Below, piece by piece: positions 1 through 6,070 of a DNA stretch of 10,825 nucleotides. A program made the position numbers and the translations under genes. A model generated the notes under the pieces. That model saw nothing but the letters and a program-made list of their open reading frames with translations, did not search any database and was not told the DNA's origin. Position 1 is the first letter of the stretch, and the number at the start of each line of letters is the position of its first letter. The stretch is from positions 1 through 10,825 of the forward strand of contig JAKBAG010000088.1 of NCBI GenBank assembly GCA_021809235.1, written 5' to 3'. The DNA is from Acidobacteriota bacterium. GTDB taxonomy: Bacteria > Acidobacteriota > Terriglobia > Terriglobales > Acidobacteriaceae.

Positions 1-233
1 GTCGTACCCTGCTGTTTCTCGGCCTGTCCGGTCTTGCCACCGGCCTGTCCTGGCTCTGCTATTTTCGCGCCCTGCAACTGGGCCCCGCTTCGCGCGTGGC
101 TCCGCTGGACAAGCTCAGCGTTGTGCTGGTGCTCGTCTTTGCCGCCGTTTTTCTGGGGGAAAAGCTCTCGCCGATGGCCATTCTGGGCGGACTTCTCATC
201 ACCGCAGGAGCGGTCGTCATGACCTTTGCCTGA
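1..233 (+). CDS. EamA-family transporter, C-terminal part (5' end outside window)
   Basis: This is the last 76 residues of an inner-membrane EamA (drug/metabolite transporter superfamily) protein, read in frame from base 3 to a TGA at 231-233. The fragment has three hydrophobic segments, at roughly residues 2-22, 38-51 and 57-76. It carries the family-like stretch RALQLGPASRVAPLDKLSVV, followed by the FLGEKLS turn. The match resembles the short, roughly 140-residue single-EamA-domain proteins (COG2510 type), which are thought to work as dimers. The substrate cannot be told from sequence, and because the start lies outside the window the full length is unknown. The gene converges on ftsH, and a strong hairpin at 314-344 lies between them. 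The family call is fairly firm; the subfamily is inference. Confidence 0.8.
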   Translation, partial: RTLLFLGLSGLATGLSWLCYFRALQLGPASRVAPLDKLSVVLVLVFAAVFLGEKLSPMAILGGLLITAGAVVMTFA

Positions 234-313
234 TCCGAACGGGGATGCGGTTGCCAGTGATCTGAAGTTGCCGGGGCCTGCTGTTGTACTGGGAAGTCTC
301 CGGCTCAAAATCA

Positions 314-344
314 ATCCGGCTGATGCCAATGGCACCAGCCGGAT
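314..344. terminator. Hairpin between converging EamA gene and ftsH, likely bidirectional terminator
   Basis: The arm ATCCGGCTG (314-322) pairs with CAGCCGGAT (336-344). After one A/C mismatch (323/335), TGCC (324-327) pairs with GGCA (331-334) around an AAT loop. The result is 13 base pairs with one mismatch. On the minus strand, downstream of ftsH, the hairpin is followed by ATTGATTTTG, a modest T-rich run. On the plus strand it is followed by ATGTCTTT. Its position between two converging gene ends fits a shared terminator. Confidence 0.65.
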
Positions 345-367
345 ATGTCTTTACCGCTATGACCGGT

Positions 368-2296
368 TTATGCCGGGGCAGGCGAGCCTTCTGAGAATCC
401 AGGGCCGCGACCGCTCTCCGGCTTCAGAATAGCCGGAGCGCTGGGGTTGCCCGGATCGCTGGGCGAAGCCAGCGTAGACCGCATCGGAGGCAGTTCCTTG
501 CCTTCAATCAGCATCTTGACCTCGTCGGCATCAATCGTTTCGCGCTCCAGCAGGGCCGCCGCGATCCGATGCATCGCATCCCGATGGGAGTCCAGAATCG
601 AGTAGGCCGACTGGTAGGCCTCATCGATCAGCCGTCGAACCTCCTGATCAATCTGCCGCGCCGTCTCTTCCGAGAAGTCCCGGTGCTGCGCAATCTCACG
701 ACCCAGGAAAATCTGCTCTTCCTTTTTGCCGAAGGTCAGCGGTCCCAGACGGCTCATGCCATATTCGCAGACCATGCGACGAGCCAGATCAGTGGCTGTC
801 TCAATATCGCTGCCAGCTCCGGTCGACATCTGGTTGAGGAAGATCTCCTCGGCCACACGACCACCGTAGGCGGTTGCCAGGCGGGTTTCCAGATATTCGC
901 GCGTGTAGTTGTGCCGGTCATCAGGCAGATACACGGTGACGCCCAGCGCCATGCCTCGCGGAATAATGGTGACCTTGTGAATCGGGTCGCTGTGGTCGCG
1001 CAGTGCGGACACAAGCGCGTGCCCGGCCTCGTGATACGCCGTCACTTTCTTTTCCGCATCCGTCAGCAGCATGGACTTGCGCTCGGCGCCCATCAGCACC
1101 TTGTCCTTGGCCAGCTCGCAGTCATACATTGTGACCTGCTTGCGATTGGCGCGTGCAGCCGTGAGCGCGGCTTCATTCACCATGTTGGCCAGATCAGCAC
1201 CGCTGAAGCCCGGTGTTCCGCGAGCCAGTACATTCAGGTTTACGTCATCGGCCACAGGCACCTTCTTGATGTGCACGCGCAACACTTCCTCACGTCCGCG
1301 TACATCCGGCAGGCCTACCACAACGCGCCGGTCAAAGCGACCGGGCCGCAGCAACGCAGGATCCAGCACATCGGGCCGGTTTGTCGCCGCAACAAGAATC
1401 ACGCCGTCGTTCGATTCAAAACCGTCCATCTCCACCAGCAGCTGGTTCAGGGTCTGCTCGCGCTCGTCGTGTCCGCCGCCCAGGCCAGCACCGCGGTGCC
1501 GACCGACGGCGTCGATCTCGTCAATAAAGATGATGCACGGAGCATTCTTCTTGCCCTGCTCGAAGAGGTCGCGCACGCGACTGGCACCCACGCCTACAAA
1601 CATTTCCACAAAATCCGAGCCGGAGATCGAGAAGAAGGGCACGTTGGCCTCACCGGCCACGGCGCGCGCCAGCAGAGTTTTGCCGGTTCCCGGAGGTCCC
1701 ACCAGCAGGACGCCCTTGGGGATGCGTCCGCCCAGCTTCTGGAAGCGTTGCGGCTCGCGCAAGTACTCAATGATCTCTTTGAGCTCTTCCTTGGCTTCGT
1801 CCACCCCGGCCACATCTTTGAAGGTGATCTTCTTCTGCTGCAAACTCAGCAGCCTCGCGCGGCTCTTGCCAAAGGACATGGCCTTGTTGCCACCGGCCTG
1901 CATCTGCCGCATCAGGAAGAACCAGATGCCCAGAATCAGCACCAGCGGGCCAACATTCATCAGAATCGGCCACAGCAGGCTGCCCTGTGCGTCCTTGATC
2001 GTGGTGGAAACCTTGGCATCGTTCAACTGCGTGAACATGTCCGGGTAGTTGGTCGGAACCGTGGTGTGAAACTGAGGCAGATCCTTGCCCTCGCCCTTCA
2101 GATGGCCATGCACTTCCATGCCCTGCACCACCACGTCGTTCACCTGACCAGCCTTGACCTTGTCGAGGAAAGTCGAAAATGGCAGGTCCTGCTCTTTTGC
2201 TCCCATCACTGCGCTCTGCCGCACCACTCCAAACAGCAGCACCAGGCAGATGATGATGAATGCCCAGAACATGATTGTCTTCACCGTCGAATTCAC
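368..2296 (-). CDS. ftsH: ATP-dependent zinc metalloprotease FtsH
   Basis: FtsH is a membrane-anchored AAA+ protease that extracts and degrades misfolded membrane proteins and selected regulators. The 642 residues give the standard order: TM1 at about 7-26, an extracytoplasmic domain at about 30-105, TM2 at about 109-129, the AAA+ domain, then the peptidase domain. The AAA+ domain shows Walker A GPPGTGKT (200-207), pore motif FVG (233-235), Walker B IIFIDEID (255-262), and the second region of homology with arginine fingers R318 and R321. The peptidase has the zinc motif HEAGH (422-426) and third ligand D497 in GAGSD. The C-terminal ~40 residues are rich in Pro, Gly and Ser, as expected of a flexible tail. 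The start is GTG at 2294-2296, supported by a good Shine-Dalgarno sequence AAAGGAGT (2301-2308). It lies 215 bases downstream of tilS on the same strand. All key residues are intact. Confidence 0.97.
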   Translation of the reverse strand: MNSTVKTIMFWAFIIICLVLLFGVVRQSAVMGAKEQDLPFSTFLDKVKAGQVNDVVVQGMEVHGHLKGEGKDLPQFHTTVPTNYPDMFTQLNDAKVSTTIKDAQGSLLWPILMNVGPLVLILGIWFFLMRQMQAGGNKAMSFGKSRARLLSLQQKKITFKDVAGVDEAKEELKEIIEYLREPQRFQKLGGRIPKGVLLVGPPGTGKTLLARAVAGEANVPFFSISGSDFVEMFVGVGASRVRDLFEQGKKNAPCIIFIDEIDAVGRHRGAGLGGGHDEREQTLNQLLVEMDGFESNDGVILVAATNRPDVLDPALLRPGRFDRRVVVGLPDVRGREEVLRVHIKKVPVADDVNLNVLARGTPGFSGADLANMVNEAALTAARANRKQVTMYDCELAKDKVLMGAERKSMLLTDAEKKVTAYHEAGHALVSALRDHSDPIHKVTIIPRGMALGVTVYLPDDRHNYTREYLETRLATAYGGRVAEEIFLNQMSTGAGSDIETATDLARRMVCEYGMSRLGPLTFGKKEEQIFLGREIAQHRDFSEETARQIDQEVRRLIDEAYQSAYSILDSHRDAMHRIAAALLERETIDADEVKMLIEGKELPPMRSTLASPSDPGNPSAPAILKPESGRGPGFSEGSPAPA

Positions 2297-2300
2297 CGGG

Positions 2301-2308
2301 ACTCCTTT
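2301..2308 (-). promoter_or_regulatory. Ribosome binding site for ftsH (fixes a GTG start)
   Basis: Read on the minus strand this is AAAGGAGT, ending four bases before the GTG at 2296. No in-frame ATG with a comparable site lies nearby, so this decides the GTG start. Confidence 0.75.
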
Positions 2309-2475
2309 ATCGCTGCATTCGCGGCCTGACCTGGCTCAACGCCTGCAATTCATTGGACGGGCAATTCCCCGGAAAAGTGGCAAAACCATTGATCCAGAGT
2401 TGCATCCGGCCAAAAAGGCGTACACTTCTGCAGCTTCCTGATTGTACTCCCTTTTGTCATGTTTCCATGCAACTT

Positions 2476-2506
2476 CGGCGAACAACCCATTGCGCCCGGT
2501 TCGCCG
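2476..2506 (-). terminator. Hairpin just downstream of tilS, possible terminator or attenuator
   Basis: A perfect 8-base inverted repeat (CGGCGAAC at 2476-2483, GTTCGCCG at 2499-2506) encloses a 15-base loop. It lies five bases beyond the tilS stop and about 180 bases before ftsH. No T-run follows on the minus strand, so it is not a classical intrinsic terminator. It may stabilise the tilS mRNA end or reduce read-through into ftsH. The rest of the 2297-2511 gap holds only weak promoter-like hexamers on the minus strand, such as TACAAT at 2441-2446, with no well-spaced -35 partner. Confidence 0.45.
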
Positions 2507-2511
2507 CAGCC

Positions 2512-3855
2512 TCAACCGAGATTCTGCGGATCGTTGGCAAGCACAGGTATCTGCGTTGCACGGACTGAAAATGGCCCCGCAACATCGGTGCCCTGCATCC
2601 AGACAATCTCCCCGGACCACTCCATGACCAGCCATCCTGCACGATCCGTCCCGCTGATCCGCATCCGCTCCAGGACTTCTTTGACTTTTTTGGGTCCGCT
2701 GGAGTGGCGCAGGCGGACGCGATCTCCGGCTCGCCATGGCCGAACCACTGCATTTCCAGTCACTTCGGCATCTACCTCAAGCCGCCAGCCCTGCACTTCT
2801 ACGCTGCCGGGCAAAGAAAACTCCACGACTGCCTGTGGCTTCGGCACGGGAGCGCCGAGGCTCAGGCGAAGTTCCCGGGGGGTTCGTTCGGCCATCCAGC
2901 CTGCTCCCAGCGGACGCAGTTCGCCTGCTCTGCCATGCGTAACCAGGAGGCGCATGGCCTCGGTGGCGGGAAAATCCACGGTGGCACCGACTCGCTCCGC
3001 CGCCCTGCGCAGCAGCCTTCGCTGCAGGGCTGTGGGGAGTGCCTGCAGCCGCACCACATCCAGCGCAACAGTCCCGCCGGAGGCTCGACCGCCGCCGCGC
3101 ACAGGCTTTCCGGAGAGCAGAAGCAGCGGCTCCAATCGATCCAGTTCGGAATCCCAATACCGTTCCTCATCCCGAGCCAGCTCTGCCATCTGCGACAGAT
3201 TTGTCCGAATTTGCGGATTCCATCGCTCCAGTTCCGGCAGCAGTTCCAGCCGGATGCGGTTCCGGGTAAAGGTCCTCTCGCGGTTGGAGCTGTCTTCGCG
3301 CCATGAGGCGCCGCGCGACTGCAGCCACTGTTCAATGGCCTTACGCTGCACGGGCAGAAAAGGCCGGACAATACAACCCCGGGGGTATTCCACCACAGGA
3401 AAGACACCTGCCAATCCCTCGGTCCAGGCACCCCGCAGCAGCTTACCCAGAACAGTTTCCGCCTGATCCTCCAGAGTATGAGCGGTGGCGACGGCATCCA
3501 CCATGCCGACGGCCAGCAGCTCTGCCCACCAGGCATAGCGCAATCGACGGGCTGTTTCTTCCACGCCGTTTCCGTGGCGCTCGGCCTGCGTATCCACGTG
3601 CTTGACATGCAATTCCAGGCCGAGTTCCGAAGCCAGCTCCCGCACGAAGGCCTCATCCCCGTCGGATTCAGCGCCACGCAGGCCGTGATTGACGTGGACA
3701 GCCTGCAGCACGATGCCCAGATCGCACGCCTCTTCGGCCAGCACGCGCAGCAAGGCCACCGAATCCGCACCGCCAGAGACAGCTGCGGCCACTCGCATGC
3801 CGGGCCGCAGCAGTTGGCGATTCCATGGCAATCGGATTTTATCCCGCTCCTGCAT
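2512..3855 (-). CDS. tilS: tRNA(Ile)-lysidine synthetase TilS
   Basis: TilS converts cytidine 34 of the CAU-anticodon tRNA-Ile to lysidine, using ATP and lysine. This switches the tRNA to reading AUA codons. The 447-residue protein has the N-type PP-loop SGGADS (27-32) and then HVNHGLRG (54-61). NGVEETARRLRY (96-107) and HTLEDQAETV (126-135) follow. The block EDSSNRERTFTRNRIR (187-202) is typical of the catalytic half. Near the C-terminus, a block beginning VRPWRAGDRVRL and followed by SGPKKVKEVLE matches the TilS C-terminal tRNA-binding domain. The length is normal for a full-length bacterial TilS. The start chosen is the ATG at 3853-3855, about 20 residues before the PP-loop. The frame stays open upstream into ispD, but that part does not resemble TilS. 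GGGAG lies about 10 bases upstream, a mediocre ribosome site. It is divergent from ispD and upstream of ftsH. Confidence 0.95.
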   Translation of the reverse strand: MQERDKIRLPWNRQLLRPGMRVAAAVSGGADSVALLRVLAEEACDLGIVLQAVHVNHGLRGAESDGDEAFVRELASELGLELHVKHVDTQAERHGNGVEETARRLRYAWWAELLAVGMVDAVATAHTLEDQAETVLGKLLRGAWTEGLAGVFPVVEYPRGCIVRPFLPVQRKAIEQWLQSRGASWREDSSNRERTFTRNRIRLELLPELERWNPQIRTNLSQMAELARDEERYWDSELDRLEPLLLLSGKPVRGGGRASGGTVALDVVRLQALPTALQRRLLRRAAERVGATVDFPATEAMRLLVTHGRAGELRPLGAGWMAERTPRELRLSLGAPVPKPQAVVEFSLPGSVEVQGWRLEVDAEVTGNAVVRPWRAGDRVRLRHSSGPKKVKEVLERMRISGTDRAGWLVMEWSGEIVWMQGTDVAGPFSVRATQIPVLANDPQNLG

Positions 3856-3988
3856 CCTGTATCTTCTCCCGCATTCACGGGCCTGCCCGGCCTGCGAAAC
3901 GAACGTGCTGACCAAGCCAGCCCCGTGGCTCCATGCTCGCATGTTCGGTGCGCCGACCGCATCCTCAGCGATGTATACTCCAGTCGAT
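3856..3988. promoter_or_regulatory. Divergent tilS-ispD intergenic region with -10-like palindrome
   Basis: These 133 bases must hold the promoters for both divergent units. The clearest element is TATACT (3974-3979), ending nine bases before the ispD ATG. It overlaps the palindrome GTATAC (3973-3978), so the minus strand also reads TATACA there. I see no consensus -35 box at 16-18 bases. No Shine-Dalgarno sequence precedes ispD, so transcription from this -10 would leave a leader of only a few bases or none. Confidence 0.35.
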
Positions 3989-4702
3989 ATGAAGGTCTTC
4001 GTCATTCTTCCGGCCGCTGGAATCGGCACCCGAATGGCTGCTTCGCAGCCCAAGCAGTTTCTCACCCTGGGGGGCTTGCCAATCCTGATCCACTCCCTCC
4101 GTGCCTTTGCTGCAGTTCCCCGTGTGACTGCGCTTTTTGTCGCAGTACGGGATGTGGAAATCGCTCGGGTACAGGCACAGATTGCCGAGTTTCTGCCCGG
4201 CCACACCCACCCGCCGATTCATGTGGTCCAGGGCGGAGACAGTCGACAGGAATCAGTGGCCAATGCGCTGGCGGCACTGCCTGCGGCCCCGGAAGATCTG
4301 GTGCTGGTGCATGATGCGGTTCGTCCGCTGATTGATGCCGCCACGATTGAGCGCACCCTGGATGCCGTCGTCGAGCACGGTGCAGCCATCGTGGGCCTGC
4401 CCGCCATTGATACGGTCAAGCAGGTGGAGCGGACGGCGCATGGAGCCTTGATTCAGGCGACCATCCCACGGGAGTACGTCGTGCTGGCCCAGACTCCGCA
4501 GGGATTTCGCTGCGAGCTGTTGCGCCGGGCCTTTGCCGAAGCGGCTGCCGACGGTTTTCTGGGTACGGATGAGGCTTCGCTGGTCGAGCGAGCCGGGCAC
4601 CCGGTTGCGGTGGTCCCGGGTTCGGCGGCCAATCTGAAGATCACCCAGCCGGGAGATCTGGCCCTGGCGGAGTTCTATCTGTCCCAGCGCGCAGGCGAAT
4701 GA
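3989..4702 (+). CDS. ispD: 2-C-methyl-D-erythritol 4-phosphate cytidylyltransferase IspD
   Basis: IspD catalyses step 3 of the MEP pathway: it joins MEP and CTP to give CDP-methylerythritol and pyrophosphate, in the cytosol. The 237-residue protein shows the expected motifs in order. These are the nucleotide-binding LPAAGIGTRM (7-16) and PKQFL (21-25), with R15 and K22 at the positions of the E. coli catalytic Arg20/Lys27. Then come GGDSRQESV (82-90), VHDAVRPL (107-114), LAQTPQGF (166-173), TDEASLVE (193-200) and NLKITQPGDL (215-224). The length is typical of a single-domain IspD, not an IspDF fusion. The start is ATG 3989-3991; an in-frame ATG at 3971 is possible but would overlap the putative -10. 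Neither start has a good Shine-Dalgarno sequence. It heads a plus-strand run with ispF 159 bases downstream. Confidence 0.95.
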   Translation: MKVFVILPAAGIGTRMAASQPKQFLTLGGLPILIHSLRAFAAVPRVTALFVAVRDVEIARVQAQIAEFLPGHTHPPIHVVQGGDSRQESVANALAALPAAPEDLVLVHDAVRPLIDAATIERTLDAVVEHGAAIVGLPAIDTVKQVERTAHGALIQATIPREYVVLAQTPQGFRCELLRRAFAEAAADGFLGTDEASLVERAGHPVAVVPGSAANLKITQPGDLALAEFYLSQRAGE

Positions 4703-4861
4703 TCGGATCCTGCTGCCATGCGGTATGCCGTCAGCTCTTGCGTGGCGACGGTTCTTCCGCGGTACGATAGGAAAGCTGTTGTATGCCCGGATCAATACCC
4801 GAGTGAACGCATCCTGCGATTCCTCATCACCTCATCTCACGTTAAGGACGCCTGCATCTCC

Positions 4862-5479
4862 ATGGACAACAGAATCGGTTTCGGCTGGGACTCCCACGCA
4901 TTCAAGGCTGGTGTGCCACTTCGCATTGGTGGTCTTGCCCTGGACCATCCCGAGGGACTTGCCGGTCATTCCGATGGGGATGTTCTGCTCCATGCCTTGA
5001 CGGACGCGCTGCTGGGCGCGGTGGCAGCCGGGGATATCGGCACGTTTTTCCCTCCCGGCGATGCACGATGGAAGAATGCGGACTCGGCGATCTTTCTGAA
5101 CCTGGCGCTGGAGGAGATTCAGCATGCCGGTTACCGCATCGTGAATGTGGACATCACGCTGGTGCTGGCTGCGCCAAAGATTTCCCCTATAGCCGGGCAG
5201 ATGCGCGAGCATGTGGCAGAGCTGCTGGGCGTGGAGATGAACCAGGTCAGCATCAAGGCCAAGACCCCGGAGGGCATGAACCTGGACCATGTAGCGCAGT
5301 GCCATGCCGTCGCCCTGCTGGAGCGGGTACAGGATCCGGAGGATTTGCGCAGCATGTCCGCCGTCATTCAAAGCCAGCGCGAACTGGAGGATGTTGTCGA
5401 AGATCTGCTGACCTCCGTGCATGGGGTGCCCAAGCGTCGCAGAGTTGCGCCCGCCTTTGGGATCGATGACATCACCTAG
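4862..5479 (+). CDS. ispF: 2-C-methyl-D-erythritol 2,4-cyclodiphosphate synthase IspF, with C-terminal extension
   Basis: IspF performs step 5 of the MEP pathway, cyclising CDP-ME 2-phosphate to MEcPP with release of CMP; the family is a metal-dependent homotrimer. The metal ligands are visible: D10 and H12 in GFGWDSHAF, and H44 in DVLLHALTDALLG. The FFPPGD loop (62-67) and the nucleotide loop with T135 and E137 (KAKTPEG) are also present. Two things are odd. The usual GRGE-like segment after that loop is absent, replaced by MNLDHVAQCHAV. The protein also runs to 205 residues against a usual 155-165, with a charged tail after about residue 158. The ATG at 4862 is the only start that fits the family N-terminus, but the nearest Shine-Dalgarno-like AAGGA is about 13 bases away. 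The preceding 159-base gap has only weak promoter-like hexamers (TTGCGT 4738, TACGAT 4763, spacer 19). Confidence 0.93.
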   Translation: MDNRIGFGWDSHAFKAGVPLRIGGLALDHPEGLAGHSDGDVLLHALTDALLGAVAAGDIGTFFPPGDARWKNADSAIFLNLALEEIQHAGYRIVNVDITLVLAAPKISPIAGQMREHVAELLGVEMNQVSIKAKTPEGMNLDHVAQCHAVALLERVQDPEDLRSMSAVIQSQRELEDVVEDLLTSVHGVPKRRRVAPAFGIDDIT

Positions 5480-5514
5480 GATCGACGAACACTGCCGGGA
5501 TACAGGTTTTTTCA

Positions 5515-5544
5515 TTGCCATTTGCCAAAAATGTGGGGTAGGCT
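5515..5544 (+). promoter_or_regulatory. Candidate promoter before the small membrane protein gene
   Basis: TTGCCA (5515-5520) and TAGGCT (5539-5544) are 18 bases apart and match the -35/-10 pattern loosely. The -10-like box sits in the loop of an inverted repeat, GTGGGG (5533-5538) with CCCCAC (5553-5558), which could be an operator or a 5' leader hairpin. Support is by pattern only. Confidence 0.3.
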
Positions 5545-5572
5545 GTCCGCATCCCCACTTTCGAGGTACACC

Positions 5573-5908
5573 ATGTATCCCGCGGACCCGAACAGCGCGC
5601 ACGCGCTCCACGCCTTACTGGTTGTTCTGCCCATCGTGATTGTGGTGGTGGCTACGATTGTGCTGGTTCCCACCTGGCGCATCTGCAAAAAAGCCGGGTT
5701 TACTCCCTGGCTTTCGCTGCTGATCTTCGTGCCGCTGGGCAATCTGATCCTGCTTTATGTCCTCGCATTTTCTGACTGGCGCGTGATCCCGATCGAACAG
5801 CTTGGCTGGCCGCCCTATCCGCCCCAATATCCGCCCCAATCTTCTGGCCAATATCCGCCCGGCTATCCTCCTGGCTATCCACCGCAGAATCCGCCGCCGC
5901 AGGGATGA
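5573..5908 (+). CDS. Small two-helix membrane protein with Pro/Tyr-rich tail, function unknown
   Basis: I do not recognise a named family. The 111-residue protein has a short polar N-terminus and a first strongly hydrophobic helix at about residues 12-33. A short basic turn follows (PTWRICKKAG, 33-42). A second hydrophobic helix covers about 45-66 and is followed by FSDW. From residue 79 the tail is a low-complexity array of YPPQ, YPPG and PPQ units ending in PPPQG. The turn and second helix resemble unannotated membrane proteins where a KAG..PW turn precedes a helix starting near the interface. The start at ATG 5573 is well supported by GAGGT (5563-5567), five bases upstream. The reading frame is open further upstream, but without a ribosome site. 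It lies between ispF (93 bases) and gltX (162 bases) on the same strand. Coding is likely; function is unknown. Confidence 0.72.
   Translation: MYPADPNSAHALHALLVVLPIVIVVVATIVLVPTWRICKKAGFTPWLSLLIFVPLGNLILLYVLAFSDWRVIPIEQLGWPPYPPQYPPQSSGQYPPGYPPGYPPQNPPPQG
5813..5905 (+). repeat. Tandem CCNTAT/CCGCCC-like coding repeat for a YPPx tail
   Basis: The 3' end of the small membrane protein gene repeats imperfect 9-12 base units (such as TATCCGCCCCAA and GGCTATCCTCCT). They encode YPPQ and YPPG motifs. Unit number could vary between strains by slippage, but this cannot be seen from one sequence. Confidence 0.6.
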
Positions 5909-5909
5909 A

Positions 5910-5990
5910 CCGCGGTCGGGACGGCTCTCGTCTTGCGTCCGATGCCGGAGAAGGATCTGTGATTCGACCGCGGCGCAGGCCATTGCCTGC
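5910..5990 (+). other. Cluster of inverted repeats between the membrane protein gene and gltX
   Basis: Three stems are packed into 81 bases. The outer stem is CCGCGGTCG (5910-5918) with CGACCGCGG (5965-5973), nine perfect pairs. Directly stacked inside is GGACG (5919-5923) with CGTCC (5936-5940). Next to the outer stem is a tetraloop hairpin, GCAGGC (5975-5980), CATT, GCCTGC (5985-5990). It starts one base after the upstream stop codon. There is no T-run, so it is not a standard terminator. A structured mRNA leader for gltX, a processing site or a small RNA are possible. No known riboswitch or T-box consensus was recognised. Confidence 0.5.
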
Positions 5991-6010
5991 ATGCCGGGCA
6001 AGCGCAGCGA

Positions 6011-6020
6011 ATGCTAGCAT
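6011..6020 (+). promoter_or_regulatory. Palindrome ATGCTAGCAT with extended -10 character, upstream of gltX
   Basis: A perfect 10-base palindrome lies 51 bases before the gltX start. It contains TGCTAGCAT, which resembles an extended -10 (TGn plus TAGCAT). No good -35 is found 16-18 bases upstream. It could be the gltX promoter or a protein-binding site. Confidence 0.25.
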
Positions 6021-6070
6021 GAAGAAGGCTCCCGTAATCGAGAAGCCATCCGGAAAGCGATCATTCCTGC

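Noticed and set aside
1071..2048. A 325-codon plus-strand open frame, also antisense to ftsH
   Set aside because: Ser/Thr/Pro/Arg-rich shadow translation without motifs; a consequence of low stop-codon frequency in high-GC sequence.
569..2329. A 586-codon plus-strand open frame antisense to ftsH
   Set aside because: It lies entirely opposite a gene with every FtsH motif intact, and its translation has no recognisable domain and a His/Gln-rich make-up typical of antisense frames in high-GC DNA.
2459..3466. A 335-codon plus-strand open frame antisense to tilS
   Set aside because: Arg/Ser-rich shadow with no domain; the TilS motifs are on the opposite strand.
3689..3988. N-terminal extension of ispD by 100 residues
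   Set aside because: It would overlap tilS, and the IspD nucleotide-binding motif starts at residue 7 from the ATG at 3989.
3856..4206. N-terminal extension of tilS into the ispD coding region
   Set aside because: The frame is open, but the extra ~117 residues do not resemble TilS and would overlap the first ~218 bases of ispD. The ATG at 3855 sits at the normal distance from the PP-loop.
4718..4861. N-terminal extension of ispF by 48 residues
   Set aside because: The family N-terminus matches MDNRIGFGWDSHAF at 4862, and the upstream part shows no similarity and no ribosome site.
5813..5905. Possible CRISPR-like or satellite repeat
   Set aside because: The units are short, in frame, and encode YPPx; there are no spacers.
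5910..6070. T-box leader for the aminoacyl-tRNA synthetase gene
   Set aside because: No T-box core sequence or terminator/antiterminator pair was found, and T-boxes are mainly a Gram-positive feature.
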